This document shows, piece after piece, positions 46,696 through 58,134 of a DNA stretch of 64,000 bases (the stretch's first letter is position 1; each line of letters starts with the position of its first letter). Made by a program: the position numbers and the translations under genes. The notes under the pieces were generated by a model, which did no database searches, was not told the DNA's origin, and saw only the letters and a list, made by a program, of their open reading frames with translations. The stretch spans positions 86,720 through 150,719 of the forward strand of contig NZ_QRNF01000003.1 of assembly GCF_003474435.1 (NCBI RefSeq), in the 5' to 3' direction. This DNA is from Ruminococcus sp. AF46-10NS (lineage in GTDB: Bacteria > Bacillota > Clostridia > Lachnospirales > Lachnospiraceae).

Positions 46696-48179
46696 TCAGT
46701 TTTTCTGTAATTTTTTCTTTTTTTCAGCTTTTGCTTCACAGGTAAGCTCAACGCCCAGTTTACGGAAACTGATCACATCCACGTCAGAGAGCATAACAGA
46801 AGTATGGACCTGACATCCGCGAAGATTCGGGATCTGCTCCAGAGCAAGGCGTGCGGCATCACTTGTGGCAGCACTCATGGAGAGGGCGATCAGGATCTCG
46901 TCAACATGAAGACGAGGGTTCTTGCTTCCGAGATATTTGGTCTTCAGCTCCTGGATCGGATGGATGGCATCCGGGGAGATCACATGAAGTTCGTGATCCA
47001 CTCCTGCAAGTTCTTTCAGTGCATTGAGGAGAAGAGCTGCAGATGCACCGAGAAGGTCGGAAGTTTTTCCGCATACGATCTTTCCGTCAGGAAGTTCCAT
47101 TGCAGCGGCAGGGGCGCCGGTAGATTCTTCTTTTGCCAGGGCGGCAGGAACGACTTTACGGTCATGAAGATCTGCGTGAGCCTGCTGGAGAAGGAGTTCG
47201 ATCTTGCGGACTTCGTTCTCTGTGCCGGAGCCGGAAACAAAGGCATCCATGCTCTTATAGTAACGGCGGATGATCTCCTGGCGAGATGCTTCCTGGCATA
47301 CTTCGTCATCAATGATGCAGTTTCCGGCCATGTTAACACCCATATCTGTAGGAGATTTATACGGGCAGCTGCCATGATCTTCTCAAACATTGCCTGTACA
47401 ACAGGGAAAACTTCTACATCACGGTTGTAGTTAACTGTTGTTTCGCCGTAGGCTTCCAGATGGAACGGATCGATCATATTGACATCGTTAAGATCAGCAG
47501 TGGCTGCTTCGTATGCCAGGTTTACCGGATGTTTCAGAGGAAGGTTCCAGATCGGGAAAGTCTCGAATTTCGCATAGCCGGCATTTACTCCGCGTTTATA
47601 TTCGTGGTAGAGCTGGGAAAGGCAGGTGGCCATTTTTCCACTTCCAGGTCCGGGAGCTGTGATGACAACCAGAGGTCTGGTAGTCTCGATATAATCATTC
47701 TTTCCATATCCATCATCACTTACGATGAAAGAAGTGTTGCTTGGATATCCGGGGATCAGGTAAAGCTTGTAAACACGGATTCCCAGTTTCTCCAAACGTT
47801 TCTTGAAGAGATCGGCACTTTCCTGGCCGGAGTACTGTGTGATGCATACGCTTCCCACATACAGGCCACGGCTTGTAAATTCATCCATGAGACGAAGAAC
47901 ATCCTCGTCATAGGTAATGCCAAGGTCGCCGCGTACTTTATTCTTGTCAATGTCATTGGCACTGATAACAATAACGATCTCCGCCTGATCAGAAAGCTGC
48001 ATCAGCATGCGGAGTTTGCTGTCCGGTTCAAAACCCGGGAGAACACGGGATGCATGGTAATCATCAAAAAGTTTGCCTCCGAATTCAAGGTAAAGCTTGT
48101 TTCCGAACTGGCTGATTCGTTCCCGGATGTGCTCTGACTGCATTTTCAGATATTTGTCATTATCAAAACCTATTTTCAT
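46696..48179 (-). CDS. DUF1846 (UPF0371) family protein (frame broken near 47359)
   Basis: Restored length 494 aa, normal for this family. N-terminal part ([40 protein letters not shown]) and nucleotide-loop-like [21 protein letters not shown] are in one frame; the C-terminal part ([20 protein letters not shown] to the Lys-rich end) is in another. One missing base near 47358-47361 joins them. The structure of a family member is known, but its physiological role is not. Monocistronic. Confidence 0.9.
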
Positions 48180-48302
48180 TTGTCTGATTTCCTCTCCTCT
48201 TTAAAATTTTCCAAATCACTGGGAACAGTATACTACAACTTCATATTTACTGGCAATATCCAGAAAGTGGTTTTTTTACCTTTTATTTTTGCAATATCGC
48301 AG

Positions 48303-48331
48303 TTGATTTATGCAGGTTTTATCTTTATAAT
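48303..48331 (+). promoter_or_regulatory. Promoter of ftsH
   Basis: TTGATT (48303-48308), 17 nt, TATAAT (48326-48331), about 27 nt before the start codon. Confidence 0.7.
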
Positions 48332-48357
48332 AAAGAAATGACAAGAGGAGGAAAAAA

Positions 48358-50456
48358 ATGAATAATCAACTGAATAATGATCAGGCGGGAAACGGCCTGA
48401 TAGTAAAGATCCTCAGAATCAGGGATCCAATAAGAATCATCAGTCAATTCTGGCTTTTCTGATATGCCTTCTGGTCACACTGGTCTGCTTTGCATTGTTT
48501 ACCAATATGCTGAAGGATAACAGCAGTGAGATCTCCTATGATAAATTCATCGACATGGTGGATAAGGACCAGGTTAAGGAAGTAACGATCCAGTCAAACA
48601 CACTGACGATCGTACCGAAGAAACAGAATTCCAAGTACGAGGATATGAGTTACTATACTACGAAGACTGAGGACAGCACAGCCCTGACCCAGAGACTGGA
48701 AGGCAAGGGCATTAAGTTTGAGACCGACCCGCCGGATGCGTTTGGCGAATTTATTGCCATGATATTAAGCGTGGTACTGCCGACCCTCCTTCTTTTCGGC
48801 TTACTGATGTTCTCCATGCGCCGTATGAACAAAAGCGGCGGTATCATGGGAATGGGTGTAGGCAAGAGCAAGGCCAAGGCTTATGTTCAGAAGGAAACAG
48901 GTGTTACATTCAAGGATGTGGCCGGACAGGATGAAGCCAAGGAATCACTTCAGGAAGTGGTGGATTTCCTTCATAATCCAGGCAAGTACACAGCCATCGG
49001 AGCTAAACTTCCGAAAGGTGCACTTCTTGTAGGACCTCCTGGAACAGGGAAGACACTTCTCGCCAAGGCAGTTGCAGGTGAGGCGCAGGTACCGTTCTTC
49101 TCACTTTCCGGTTCGGAATTTGTGGAGATGTTTGTAGGTGTAGGTGCATCCCGTGTCCGTGATCTTTTTGAGGAAGCCAAGAAGAATGCTCCGTGTATCG
49201 TGTTCATTGATGAGATCGATGCTATTGGTAAGAGCCGTGATTCCCACTACGGCGGTGGCAACGACGAGCGTGAGCAGACCCTGAACCAGCTTCTTGCAGA
49301 GATGGACGGATTTGATACTTCCAAGGGTCTTCTGATCCTGGCAGCAACCAACAGACCAGAGGTTCTTGACCCTGCACTTCTCCGTCCGGGACGTTTTGAC
49401 AGACGTGTGATCGTAGACAGACCGGATCTTAAGGGTCGTGTGGACATCCTGAAAGTACATGCCAAGAATGTGCTTCTGGATGATACGGTTGACTTTGAGG
49501 CTATTGCACTGGCAACATCAGGAGCAGTAGGATCTGACCTTGCCAACATGATCAATGAGGCAGCCATCCTTGCAGTTAAGAAAGGACGCAAGGCTGTATC
49601 ACAGAAAGATCTTGAGGAATCCGTAGAGGTAGTTCTTGTTGGTAAAGAGAAGAAAGACCGTATCTTAAGCAAGCAGGAACGCAGGATCGTTTCTTATCAT
49701 GAGGTAGGACACGCACTGGTAAATGCTCTTCAGAAAGATGCCGAGCCGGTACAGAAGATCACCATAGTCCCACGTACCATGGGAGCTCTCGGCTACGTTA
49801 TGCAGGTACCTGAGGAGGAAAAATATCTCAACACCAAGAAAGAACTGGAAGCTATGCTGGTGGGATATCTTGGCGGACGTGCAGCAGAGGAGATCGTTTT
49901 TGACACGGTGACAACTGGTGCAGCCAATGATATTGAGCAGGCAACCAAGGTGGCAAGAGCCATGATCACGCAGTACGGCATGTCTGAGAAATTCGGACTG
50001 ATGGGACTGGCTACACAGGAGAATCAGTACTTAAGCGGAAGAGCGGTTTTAAACTGCGGTGATGATACAGCAACAGAGATTGACCATGAAGTGATGAAAC
50101 TTCTCCATTACTCTTATGAGGAAGCCAGGAGGATCCTTGGCAGTCACAGAGCGGAGCTGGATAAAATCGCAGAATATCTGATCCGAAAGGAAACCATCAC
50201 AGGAAAAGAATTCATGAAGATCCTGCGTGCAGTACAGCAGGGACTGGATATTCCGGAAAATCTGGAAGATCTGGTGCTTTCCGAGGATAAAAAAGAAGTG
50301 TTCAATAAACAGGACAGTGTGGAAACAGAGGAAAAATCAGAGTCTGACACAACTGCAGTAGCTCATGAGCTCCAGGCAGAGGAAAATTCTGAAACGCAGA
50401 GTTCTGATGCTCAGGAGAAAACAGAAACAGAAGAAAAGCCGGGATCACAGGCATAA
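48358..50456 (+). CDS. ftsH: ATP-dependent zinc metalloprotease FtsH (frame broken near 48395)
   Basis: Restored length 699 aa. ATG at 48358 follows AGAGGAGGA; the first 13 codons are in one frame and the rest in another, joined by one missing C in AACGGCCTGA. After repair the first membrane segment is [20 protein letters not shown] and the second [24 protein letters not shown] domain: [16 protein letters not shown], second region of homology RPGRFDRR. Protease zinc motif HEVGHA. The C-terminus is a Glu/Ser/Thr-rich tail. FtsH degrades membrane and regulatory proteins. A null break in this gene is unlikely, so error is probable. Confidence 0.94.
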
Positions 50457-50464
50457 AACAGATC

Positions 50465-50497
50465 AGGAAAACCGGGAGAGATCCCGGTTTTCCTTTA
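50465..50497 (+). terminator. Intrinsic terminator after ftsH
   Basis: AGGAAAACCGGGA (50465-50477) pairs with TCCCGGTTTTCCT (50482-50494). Confidence 0.75.
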
Positions 50498-50543
50498 TAT
50501 ATAGTGAAATCTTTATATACTAATTGTGTCAGGAGAAAAAACT

Positions 50544-52391
50544 ATGTTTATAATAGAGGAAGAATTAAAGAAACTTCCGGGGAAACCGGGAGTCTATATC
50601 ATGCATGGTGAGAAAGACGAGATCATCTACGTGGGAAAAGCCATCAGCCTTAAGAACCGGGTGCGCCAGTATTTCCAGACCAGCCGCAACAAAGGTGCAA
50701 AGATTGAGCAGATGGTAACGCATATTACCAGATTTGAGTACATTATTACGGACTCTGAACTGGAAGCACTTGTTCTGGAATGCAACCTGATCAAGGAGCA
50801 CCGTCCCAAATATAATACCATGCTGAAGGATGACAAGAGTTATCCTTTCATCAAGGTAACAGTTAATGAGCCATATCCAAGAGTGCTTTTTGCCAGAAGG
50901 ATGAAAAAAGACAAGGCCAGATACTTTGGCCCCTACACAAGCGGTGGTGCAGTAAAAGATGTGATCGAACTGGTACGGAAGCTTTATCAGGTGCGTTCCT
51001 GTAACCGTACCTTGCCAAGAGATACAGGCAAGGACAGACCCTGTCTTTATTATCACATGAAGCAGTGTGATGCCCCTTGTCAGGGCTACATCAGCCAGGA
51101 AGAATACCGTAAAAATATCAGCAAAGTGATCCGGTTCCTGAACGGTGATTTTCAGGCAACCATTGATGAACTTACAGAAAAAATGAAGAAAGCTTCCGAA
51201 GAGATGCGCTACGAAGAGGCTATGGAATACCGCGACCTGATCCGCAGCATCCGAAAGATCGGAGAACGCCAGAAGATCACAGGATATGGACAGGAAGACC
51301 GCGACATTATCGCAGTAGCCATGGATGAGAGCGAAGATCTCAGGGATCAGGATGCTGTTGTGCAGGTGTTTTTTATCAGGGATGGCAAGCTGATCGGCAG
51401 AGATCACTTCTATCTCCGGGTAGCAAAGGGCGATACAAAAGCCCAGGTGCTTTCCAGTTTCCTGAAGCAGTTTTATGCAGGAACGCCATTTATCCCGTCT
51501 GAGATCATGCTCCAGAGTGAGATTGAGGATGCGGATATTATCGAGGAGTGGCTTACTGCCAGAAGAAAGCAGAAAGTGCACATCCGTGTCCCGAAGAAAG
51601 GTACCAAGGAGAAACTGGTAGAACTTGCCCTGGAAAATGCCCGCATGGTTCTTTCCAAAGACAGAGAGAGGATCAGGAGAGAAGAAGGCCGTACCATCGG
51701 CGCAGTCCACGAGGTAGAAGACTGGCTGGGACTTAAAGGAGTAGTCCGCATGGAAGCCTACGATATCTCCAATATCAGCGGCTTTGAGTCTGTAGGTTCC
51801 ATGGTCGTCTATGAGAAAGGACGCCCGAAACGCAGCGACTACCGTAAGTTCAAGATCAAGTGGGTACAGGGACCTAACGATTACGCGAGTATGGAGGAGG
51901 TTCTGACCCGAAGATTTACCCATGAAAGCAACGGTGAATTTGACAGCTTTGCAAGGCTCCCTGACCTGATCCTGATGGATGGTGGAAGAGGCCAGGTAAA
52001 TATAGCTCTTAAAATTCTGGGAAATCTGGGAATCAGCATTCCTGTATGTGGCATGGTAAAAGACGATCATCACAGGACAAGAGGCTTGTATTACGACAAT
52101 GTGGAAATTCCTATTGACACATCCAGCGAGGGATTCCGCCTGATCACCAGAATCCAGGACGAGGCTCATCGTTTTGCCATTGAATACCACCGTTCCCTCA
52201 GAAGTAAGGAGCAGGTACATTCCATTCTGGACGATATCCCCGGAATCGGTGACACCAGGAGGAAAGCTCTTCTTCGAAAATTTAAATCTGTTGAAAATAT
52301 CCGGGATGCTTCCGAAGAAGAACTGGCACAGACAGAGAGCATGAATGCAGGAAGTGCCCGCCAGGTGTATGAATTTTTTCATAAATCCTGA
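50544..52391 (+). CDS. uvrC: Excinuclease ABC subunit C
   Basis: 615 aa. I chose ATG at 50544 (AGGAG 9 nt upstream). GIY-YIG nuclease at the N-terminus ([20 protein letters not shown]), UVR motif ([20 protein letters not shown]), RNase H-like second nuclease ([32 protein letters not shown]) and C-terminal HhH domain ([20 protein letters not shown]). Makes the dual incision in nucleotide excision repair. Confidence 0.97.
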   Translation: MFIIEEELKKLPGKPGVYIMHGEKDEIIYVGKAISLKNRVRQYFQTSRNKGAKIEQMVTHITRFEYIITDSELEALVLECNLIKEHRPKYNTMLKDDKSYPFIKVTVNEPYPRVLFARRMKKDKARYFGPYTSGGAVKDVIELVRKLYQVRSCNRTLPRDTGKDRPCLYYHMKQCDAPCQGYISQEEYRKNISKVIRFLNGDFQATIDELTEKMKKASEEMRYEEAMEYRDLIRSIRKIGERQKITGYGQEDRDIIAVAMDESEDLRDQDAVVQVFFIRDGKLIGRDHFYLRVAKGDTKAQVLSSFLKQFYAGTPFIPSEIMLQSEIEDADIIEEWLTARRKQKVHIRVPKKGTKEKLVELALENARMVLSKDRERIRREEGRTIGAVHEVEDWLGLKGVVRMEAYDISNISGFESVGSMVVYEKGRPKRSDYRKFKIKWVQGPNDYASMEEVLTRRFTHESNGEFDSFARLPDLILMDGGRGQVNIALKILGNLGISIPVCGMVKDDHHRTRGLYYDNVEIPIDTSSEGFRLITRIQDEAHRFAIEYHRSLRSKEQVHSILDDIPGIGDTRRKALLRKFKSVENIRDASEEELAQTESMNAGSARQVYEFFHKS

Positions 52392-52503
52392 TGCTGCATT
52401 GCAGTTTCAATCCTGATTGTGTATAATTAAAAATAAGGTGTCTCACGCCCCGGTAAAACGGCAGTGAGAATGCAAACTTTCAGCGAAAAGGAGATAAAAA
52501 AGT

Positions 52504-53451
52504 ATGAAGGGTGTACAGTTGACAAAGATGGCACAGGAACTGGAGCTTACCAATCTGACTCCGGAAATCGACCTGTCAGGCATCGTGATCAAGACTGCAG
52601 AGATCAACAGACCTGCGCTTCAGCTTACCGGATATCTGGAGCATTTTGCAAATGAGCGTGTACAGATCATCGGATATGTAGAGTATACGTACCTGATGCA
52701 GCTCAATGAGGAAGAGAGACGTTTTAAATATGAACGTTTTATCTCCAGCAAGATCCCGTGTGTTATTTTCAGTACTATGACACGTCCATCCCAGGACATG
52801 ATCGATCTGGCTGTCAAATATAATGTTCCTACATTCGTGACAGAAAGAACAACTTCAAGCTTTATGGCAGAGATCATCCGCTGGCTTGGTGTACAGCTTG
52901 CTCCTTGTATTTCCATCCATGGTGTACTGGTGGATGTTTACGGAGAGGGAATCCTGATCACAGGTGAGAGCGGAATCGGTAAGAGTGAGGCTGCCCTGGA
53001 ACTGATCAAACGTGGGCATCGTCTTGTCAGCGATGATGTTGTTGAGATTCGTAAAGTCAGCGATGTAACACTGGTAGGATCAGCACCGGATATCACACGT
53101 CACTTTATTGAGCTTCGTGGTATTGGTATCATTGATGTGAAGACTTTGTTCGGTGTAGAGAGTGTTAAAGATACCCAGTCTATCGATCTTGTTATCAAGC
53201 TTGAGGAGTGGGACAGAGACAAGGAATATGACCGCCTTGGACTTCATGAGGAGTACACAGAGTATCTTGGAAACAAGGTTGTGTGTCATTCCCTTCCAAT
53301 CCGTCCTGGCCGTAACCTGGCTATCATCGTTGAGGCAGCAGCCGTCAACCACAGACAGAAGAAGATGGGATATAATGCAGCAGAAGCACTGTACAAGCGT
53401 GTTCAGGCAAATCTTGCCAAAAAAAGAGAGAATCCAGACGACGAAGAATAA
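52504..53451 (+). CDS. hprK: HPr kinase/phosphorylase
   Basis: 315 aa. N-terminal domain, then catalytic domain with H139 (ISIHGVLVDVYG), Walker A GESGIGKS (154-161), D177-D178, and the HprK signature ELRGIGIIDVKTLFG. Phosphorylates HPr on Ser46 to control carbon catabolite repression through CcpA, relevant to the fucose genes in this window. A GTGTCTCAC...GTGAGA hairpin lies in the leader at about 52439-52468. It is followed 13 bp later by a glucokinase. Confidence 0.96.
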   Translation: MKGVQLTKMAQELELTNLTPEIDLSGIVIKTAEINRPALQLTGYLEHFANERVQIIGYVEYTYLMQLNEEERRFKYERFISSKIPCVIFSTMTRPSQDMIDLAVKYNVPTFVTERTTSSFMAEIIRWLGVQLAPCISIHGVLVDVYGEGILITGESGIGKSEAALELIKRGHRLVSDDVVEIRKVSDVTLVGSAPDITRHFIELRGIGIIDVKTLFGVESVKDTQSIDLVIKLEEWDRDKEYDRLGLHEEYTEYLGNKVVCHSLPIRPGRNLAIIVEAAAVNHRQKKMGYNAAEALYKRVQANLAKKRENPDDEE

Positions 53452-53464
53452 GAGAGGATAAGAA

Positions 53465-54400
53465 ATGGGAACATATTGTTTTGGAATTGATGTAGGTGGA
53501 ACAACTGTAAAATGCGGACTTTTCAGCACAGATGGAACTCTTGTTGAGAAATGGGAGATCCCGACCCGCAAGGAGAATAACGGAGACCAGATTCTTCCGG
53601 ATGTGGCAGCTGCCGTAAATGCCAAGATCGAAGAGAGAGGCATTTCCAAAGATGACGTAGAAGGTGTTGGAATCGGTGTTCCAGGGCCTGTAAACTCCAA
53701 AGGTGAAGTGCCACGTGCTGTAAATCTTTACTGGGGCTACAAAGATGTTGTGGGCGAAATGGAAAAACTGACAGGCCTCCGTGCAAAAGCTGGAAATGAT
53801 GCCAATGTGGCAGCTCTTGGTGAAGCATGGAAAGGCGCAGCAGCAGGCTCCTCAGATGTGATCATGGTAACGCTTGGAACAGGCGTCGGCGGCGGAATCA
53901 TCATTGACGGCAAGATAGTAACAGGACATCACGGAGCTGGCGGTGAGATTGGACATGCAAATGTGGATCATCATGAGACAGAGTCCTGCAATTGTGGAAA
54001 CAAGGGTTGCCTAGAGCAGTTTGCTTCTGCAACAGGAATTGTCCGCATGGCAAAAAAAGAACTTGCAGCATCCGGTGAGAACAGTGTTCTTCGCGATATG
54101 GATGATATCTCTGCAAAAGCTGTTCTGGACGCATTCAAGGAGAATGATCCGGTAGCTGTGGCAACCATGGAGAAAGTAGGAGAGCAGCTTGGCGGTTCAC
54201 TGGCAATATTTTCCTGCGTGACAGATCCGGAGACCATTGTAATCGGCGGTGGCGTTTCCAAAGCTGGACAGCCTCTGATCGACTGCATCCAGAAATATTA
54301 TAAAGAATATACTTTTTCATCCTGCAAAGAAACTCCGATCGTGATCGCAACACTTGGCAATGATGCCGGAATCTACGGCGCAGCCAGGATGGTGCTCTGA
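53465..54400 (+). CDS. glk: ROK-family glucokinase
   Basis: 311 aa. ATP-binding GIDVGGTTVKCGLF, substrate motif AGNDANVAALGE, GTGVGGGII, catalytic HHGAGGEIGH and ROK zinc site with CNCGNKGCLEQFAS. It phosphorylates glucose (or a similar hexose) to the 6-phosphate. Next to hprK, a carbon-control pairing. A repressor is excluded because there is no helix-turn-helix. Confidence 0.93.
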   Translation: MGTYCFGIDVGGTTVKCGLFSTDGTLVEKWEIPTRKENNGDQILPDVAAAVNAKIEERGISKDDVEGVGIGVPGPVNSKGEVPRAVNLYWGYKDVVGEMEKLTGLRAKAGNDANVAALGEAWKGAAAGSSDVIMVTLGTGVGGGIIIDGKIVTGHHGAGGEIGHANVDHHETESCNCGNKGCLEQFASATGIVRMAKKELAASGENSVLRDMDDISAKAVLDAFKENDPVAVATMEKVGEQLGGSLAIFSCVTDPETIVIGGGVSKAGQPLIDCIQKYYKEYTFSSCKETPIVIATLGNDAGIYGAARMVL

Positions 54401-54409
54401 TCAAACTAA

Positions 54410-54447
54410 AAAACGTGTGAATTTTTGAAATTCACACGTTTTATTTT
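54410..54447. terminator. Bidirectional terminator between glk and the PBP gene
   Basis: AAAACGTGTGAATTT (54410-54424) pairs with AAATTCACACGTTTT (54428-54442). Confidence 0.93.
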
Positions 54448-54458
54448 GGGTTATACTG

Positions 54459-57113
54459 TCAGTAATATTCTACAGGATCGTCTTCGGAGCCTCCGCCGTC
54501 ATCGCCATCTCCGTTGTCTCCACTGTCATCACCTGTATTATCGCCAGTGTCATCGCCTGTATTATCGCCAGTGTCATCGCCATTGTCTGTATTTTCGCCG
54601 TTATCAGTATTGTCACCGGAACCATTGTCTGTATTATCTGCGTTGTCTCCGGTATCAGTACTGTCCGGAGCGGCAGTTGGAATGGCATCAGCTGCAGAAT
54701 CTGTATCAGAATCCTCATCGTAATTATAGGAGTCTTCATCATAGTCATCGCTGTTTCCGTAGAAGTGCTGATCACAGTACTCAGTTGGAAGACTGGAAAT
54801 ATCGAAATATTCCGTAATAGTCGGGCATCCTGAACGTGGCAGGAGACCGGTTTCCTCGCAGACACTTGCTTTCTCTACGCTGGCCGGCATCTCGAAATCT
54901 TTGTCGTCCAGACCTTCATGGATACGGTTCATAACCTTTCGCCACAGATTTTTGTGAAAGTTTCGGGCATCTTCCGGGATTTTTTCATTGTTGTCATAAC
55001 CGGACCATACAGCACATGTATAATATGGTGTGTAGCCTACAAACCAGAGGTCATTGTAATCCTCGGTAGTACCTGTCTTACCGGCAACTGTCATATTATC
55101 AAGCTGGCAGGCTGTACCTGTACCTTTATTGACAACATCTTCCATGGCACTTGTGAGAAGATAAGCAGTGCTGTCTTTGATAACAGATCTGGAAACAGAA
55201 GAGTTCTCGATGAGAACATTGCCGTCGTGGTCAAGGATCTGTGTATAGTAGATCGGCTTAATATAATTGCCGTTGTTTGCAATGGCTGCATATGCGGCAC
55301 AGAGTTCAATATTTTTGACACCATTGGTAATTCCACCAAGTGCAGTTGCAAGGTTGGCATCACTCCATATATTTCCGTTGGCATCTTTATCTGCTTCAGT
55401 TCCATGTGCAAGTGTGGTAAATCCGAAATCATCCAGATATTTAAGGCCAAGAGAAGGAGTGACCTGCTCCAAGCATTTGACCGCAACAACATTGATGGAG
55501 TTCTGGATCGCTTTACGGATCGTTGTCTCACCGCCGTAAGTACGGCTTGCATTGTTGACAGGAGAACCGTCAGGATATTCATATGGTTCATCCATAAATG
55601 TAGTGGCCAGTGTATCACCTTTCTCATTGAGAGCCGGCGCATAGGTAGATACAATCTTAAAGGTAGAACCAGGCTGTCTGGTTGTATCAGTTGCACGGTT
55701 CAGGGTAAGACTGGCTGTTTTTTCACCACGGCCGCCGATCAGAGCTTTGACATAGCCTGTGTGCTGGTCGATAACAGTCATGGAAGACTGCGGCTGTGGT
55801 GCGAAATTGACACGCTCGGAAACAACAGTGCTTCCGTCAGCAAGGATATTAGCCTTGTATTGGTCAACATATTGCTGTCCTTCTTCAGGAGAACTGAAAA
55901 GAAGATCAAATTCGGGATCCTGATCACGGAAATAAAGCTGAAGCATTTCCTTACTGTAGTTGACCTGCTCTCCGGACGGGGTCTGAACAGTCAATGCGTA
56001 ATCCAGTTCATACTGAGTATCAGCCGGATAGTTGTCAGGATCTGCATATTCCTCATTCAGAATCTGCTGGATGTTGGAATCAAGAGTTGTCATGATCTTC
56101 AGACCGCCACTGTAGAGAAGATTAGTAGCCTGTGTTTTGGAGTAACCCTTGATATTCATCAGGTCGTTAATGACCTGGTTGGTGACTTCATCTTCAAAAT
56201 ATGTGTAGACAGTGCTTTCTTCCTCAGTATTTTCAAGCTGTGCTGTCTGAATACGGGTGTAAACATCATCATTTAAGGCTTCATTATATTCGTCCTGAGA
56301 GATGTATTTCTGATCCAGCATATGATCCAGAACTTCCTTACGTCTCTTGGAATTGGACTTGGGATTCGTGATCGGGTTGAACTTGGTCGGGTTCTGGGTG
56401 ATACCGGCAAGTGTGGCACATTCAGAAAGATTCAGATCCCAGACATCTTTATTAAAATATTTCTTGGATGCGGCCTGTACACCGTAGGAACCTGCACCCA
56501 GATTGATGGTGTTCAGGTAATTTTCGAGGATCACATCTTTGTTGTATTTCTTCTCGATTTCTACAGCAAGGTACTGTTCCTGAAATTTACGGGTAAAACG
56601 TTCCAGCTGTGTGGATTCATTAGTCCAGTCTGTAAAAACATTATTCTTCAGAAGCTGCTGTGTGATAGTACTGGCACCTTCAGAAAAATTACCGGTTGTG
56701 ATCGCTTTCACAGCGGCACGTGCAATACCCCGGACATCAATACCGTTATGCTCATAAAAACGCTCATCCTCAATGGCCACTACTGCGTGCTGCAGATTGA
56801 CCGGGATCTGCTCCAGAGACACCGGGAGACGGTTGGATGTAGGTGCTGAAAGCTGTCTCATCTGAGTTCCCTGATCGTCATACAGGAAGGTTGCATAGCC
56901 GAGAGGTGAAATATCCACATCATTGACATGAGGTGCACCGGCGATCACGCCCCTGAAGGAACCGATGCCAAGGCAGACAACCATGACGCAGACTGCGATC
57001 AGAGCTGTAAATAAAACCCGGATAAACGAAACGTGGGCTCTTTTTTCCAGCATGGAAGTACGGGAGATCAGAGCGTTCCGCTTCTTAGAAGTGGATCTTT
57101 TTCCGTAGTTCAT
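54459..57113 (-). CDS. Class A penicillin-binding protein (PBP1A-like)
   Basis: 884 aa. Cytoplasmic basic N-terminus, one membrane segment (about 33-52), GT51 glycosyltransferase with catalytic Glu in EDERFYEHNG (E115) and GASTITQQLLKN, then a transpeptidase with GSTFK (SxxK, about residue 480), QNSINVV (SxN) and AGKTGTTED (KTG). It polymerises and cross-links peptidoglycan. The last ~75 residues are an Asp/Asn/Gly/Thr tail made of repeats, encoded by 24-bp DNA repeats at about 54530-54590. A PASTA domain is absent. Confidence 0.94.
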   Translation of the reverse strand: MNYGKRSTSKKRNALISRTSMLEKRAHVSFIRVLFTALIAVCVMVVCLGIGSFRGVIAGAPHVNDVDISPLGYATFLYDDQGTQMRQLSAPTSNRLPVSLEQIPVNLQHAVVAIEDERFYEHNGIDVRGIARAAVKAITTGNFSEGASTITQQLLKNNVFTDWTNESTQLERFTRKFQEQYLAVEIEKKYNKDVILENYLNTINLGAGSYGVQAASKKYFNKDVWDLNLSECATLAGITQNPTKFNPITNPKSNSKRRKEVLDHMLDQKYISQDEYNEALNDDVYTRIQTAQLENTEEESTVYTYFEDEVTNQVINDLMNIKGYSKTQATNLLYSGGLKIMTTLDSNIQQILNEEYADPDNYPADTQYELDYALTVQTPSGEQVNYSKEMLQLYFRDQDPEFDLLFSSPEEGQQYVDQYKANILADGSTVVSERVNFAPQPQSSMTVIDQHTGYVKALIGGRGEKTASLTLNRATDTTRQPGSTFKIVSTYAPALNEKGDTLATTFMDEPYEYPDGSPVNNASRTYGGETTIRKAIQNSINVVAVKCLEQVTPSLGLKYLDDFGFTTLAHGTEADKDANGNIWSDANLATALGGITNGVKNIELCAAYAAIANNGNYIKPIYYTQILDHDGNVLIENSSVSRSVIKDSTAYLLTSAMEDVVNKGTGTACQLDNMTVAGKTGTTEDYNDLWFVGYTPYYTCAVWSGYDNNEKIPEDARNFHKNLWRKVMNRIHEGLDDKDFEMPASVEKASVCEETGLLPRSGCPTITEYFDISSLPTEYCDQHFYGNSDDYDEDSYNYDEDSDTDSAADAIPTAAPDSTDTGDNADNTDNGSGDNTDNGENTDNGDDTGDNTGDDTGDNTGDDSGDNGDGDDGGGSEDDPVEYY
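54515..54612. repeat. Short tandem repeat in the PBP tail
   Basis: A 24-bp unit (TGTCATCGCCTGTATTATCGCCAG type) is repeated about 3-4 times with decay, coding for GDNTGDDT-like units. Copy number could vary between strains. Confidence 0.75.
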
Positions 57114-57337
57114 GTTATTCCTCCTTTATAATCCGTTCTATTATATCAAATATGGAATGTTAAATAAACCCTTAAAAAAAAATTCACAAATAGTAATACC
57201 TTGCTGAACAGGGCAGGGTTTCAGGTATGTTGCACAGTTGATATCTTATACATTGCGCAAAGCTGTTAATTATTATACAATAAAAGAAACTGGTAACTGT
57301 AAGTTACGAAACTCAGAAAAAACGGAGGCATAAAAAT

Positions 57338-57994
57338 ATGCTGGAACATTATAAAACCATATATGAAGGCGGTGAAGGAGAGCTTGTGGAAAAGAAATCC
57401 CGCTTTATTGCAACTGTCCGTCCTGTGGAGACAGAAGAAGAGGCACTTGCCTTTATCGAGGAAATGAAGAAGAAATACTGGGATGCACGCCATAAATGTT
57501 ATGTATATTCTGTAGGAATGAACAGAGAAGCTACCCGTTGCAGTGATGACGGAGAACCATCAGGAACAGCTGGAAGACCGATGCTGGATGTGCTTCTTGG
57601 AGCAGGAATCTACAATGCAGCTATTGTTGTAACGAGATATTTCGGAGGAGTCCTTCTTGGAACCGGTGGCCTTGTAAGAGCGTATTCAGGCGCAGTACAG
57701 GCCGGGCTTGCAGCAAGTACTGTGATCGAGAAGCATCATGGGATATCCCTTCAGGTAACAACGGACTATACAGGAATCGGAAAAATCCAGTACATAGCAG
57801 GAGAACGTAGCCTGCCGATACTGGAGTCTGAATATACAGACAAGGTAGTTCTCTGGCTTCTTGTGCCGGATGAGCAGATTGAAGAGGTGAAGAAAGCAAT
57901 CACAGAAGGAACCAATGGAAGAGCAGTGCTGGAGAAAGACGCAGATCTTTATTTTGCAAAAGTTAATGGCGAAGTGAAAACATTCGAGAAATAA
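57338..57994 (+). CDS. YigZ/IMPACT family protein
   Basis: 218 aa. UPF0029 N-terminal domain (EKKSRFIATVRPVETEEEAL, DARHKCYVYSVG, CSDDGEPSGTAGRPMLDVL, TRYFGGVLLGTGGLVRAYSG) and a C-terminal alpha/beta domain. The family is related to eukaryotic IMPACT and may act near translation; the bacterial role is unknown. Own transcript. Confidence 0.92.
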   Translation: MLEHYKTIYEGGEGELVEKKSRFIATVRPVETEEEALAFIEEMKKKYWDARHKCYVYSVGMNREATRCSDDGEPSGTAGRPMLDVLLGAGIYNAAIVVTRYFGGVLLGTGGLVRAYSGAVQAGLAASTVIEKHHGISLQVTTDYTGIGKIQYIAGERSLPILESEYTDKVVLWLLVPDEQIEEVKKAITEGTNGRAVLEKDADLYFAKVNGEVKTFEK

Positions 57995-58036
57995 GAAGAA
58001 AATCTCTGTCTGGTAAAGGTGCTGATATTGGGAAAT

Positions 58037-58099
58037 AAAAAATCCCGGAAGTGTGCAGGCATATCATGCTATAATATACTGTACACTTTCCGGGATTTT
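58037..58099. terminator. Bidirectional terminator between yigZ and the cyclophilin gene
   Basis: AAAATCCCGGA (58038-58048) pairs with TCCGGGATTTT (58089-58099), with further pairing GTGTGCA/TGTACAC. Confidence 0.85.
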
Positions 58100-58134
58100 C
58101 ACATATTAAGCTTCTTCAGCAGGAAAAACGCTTC

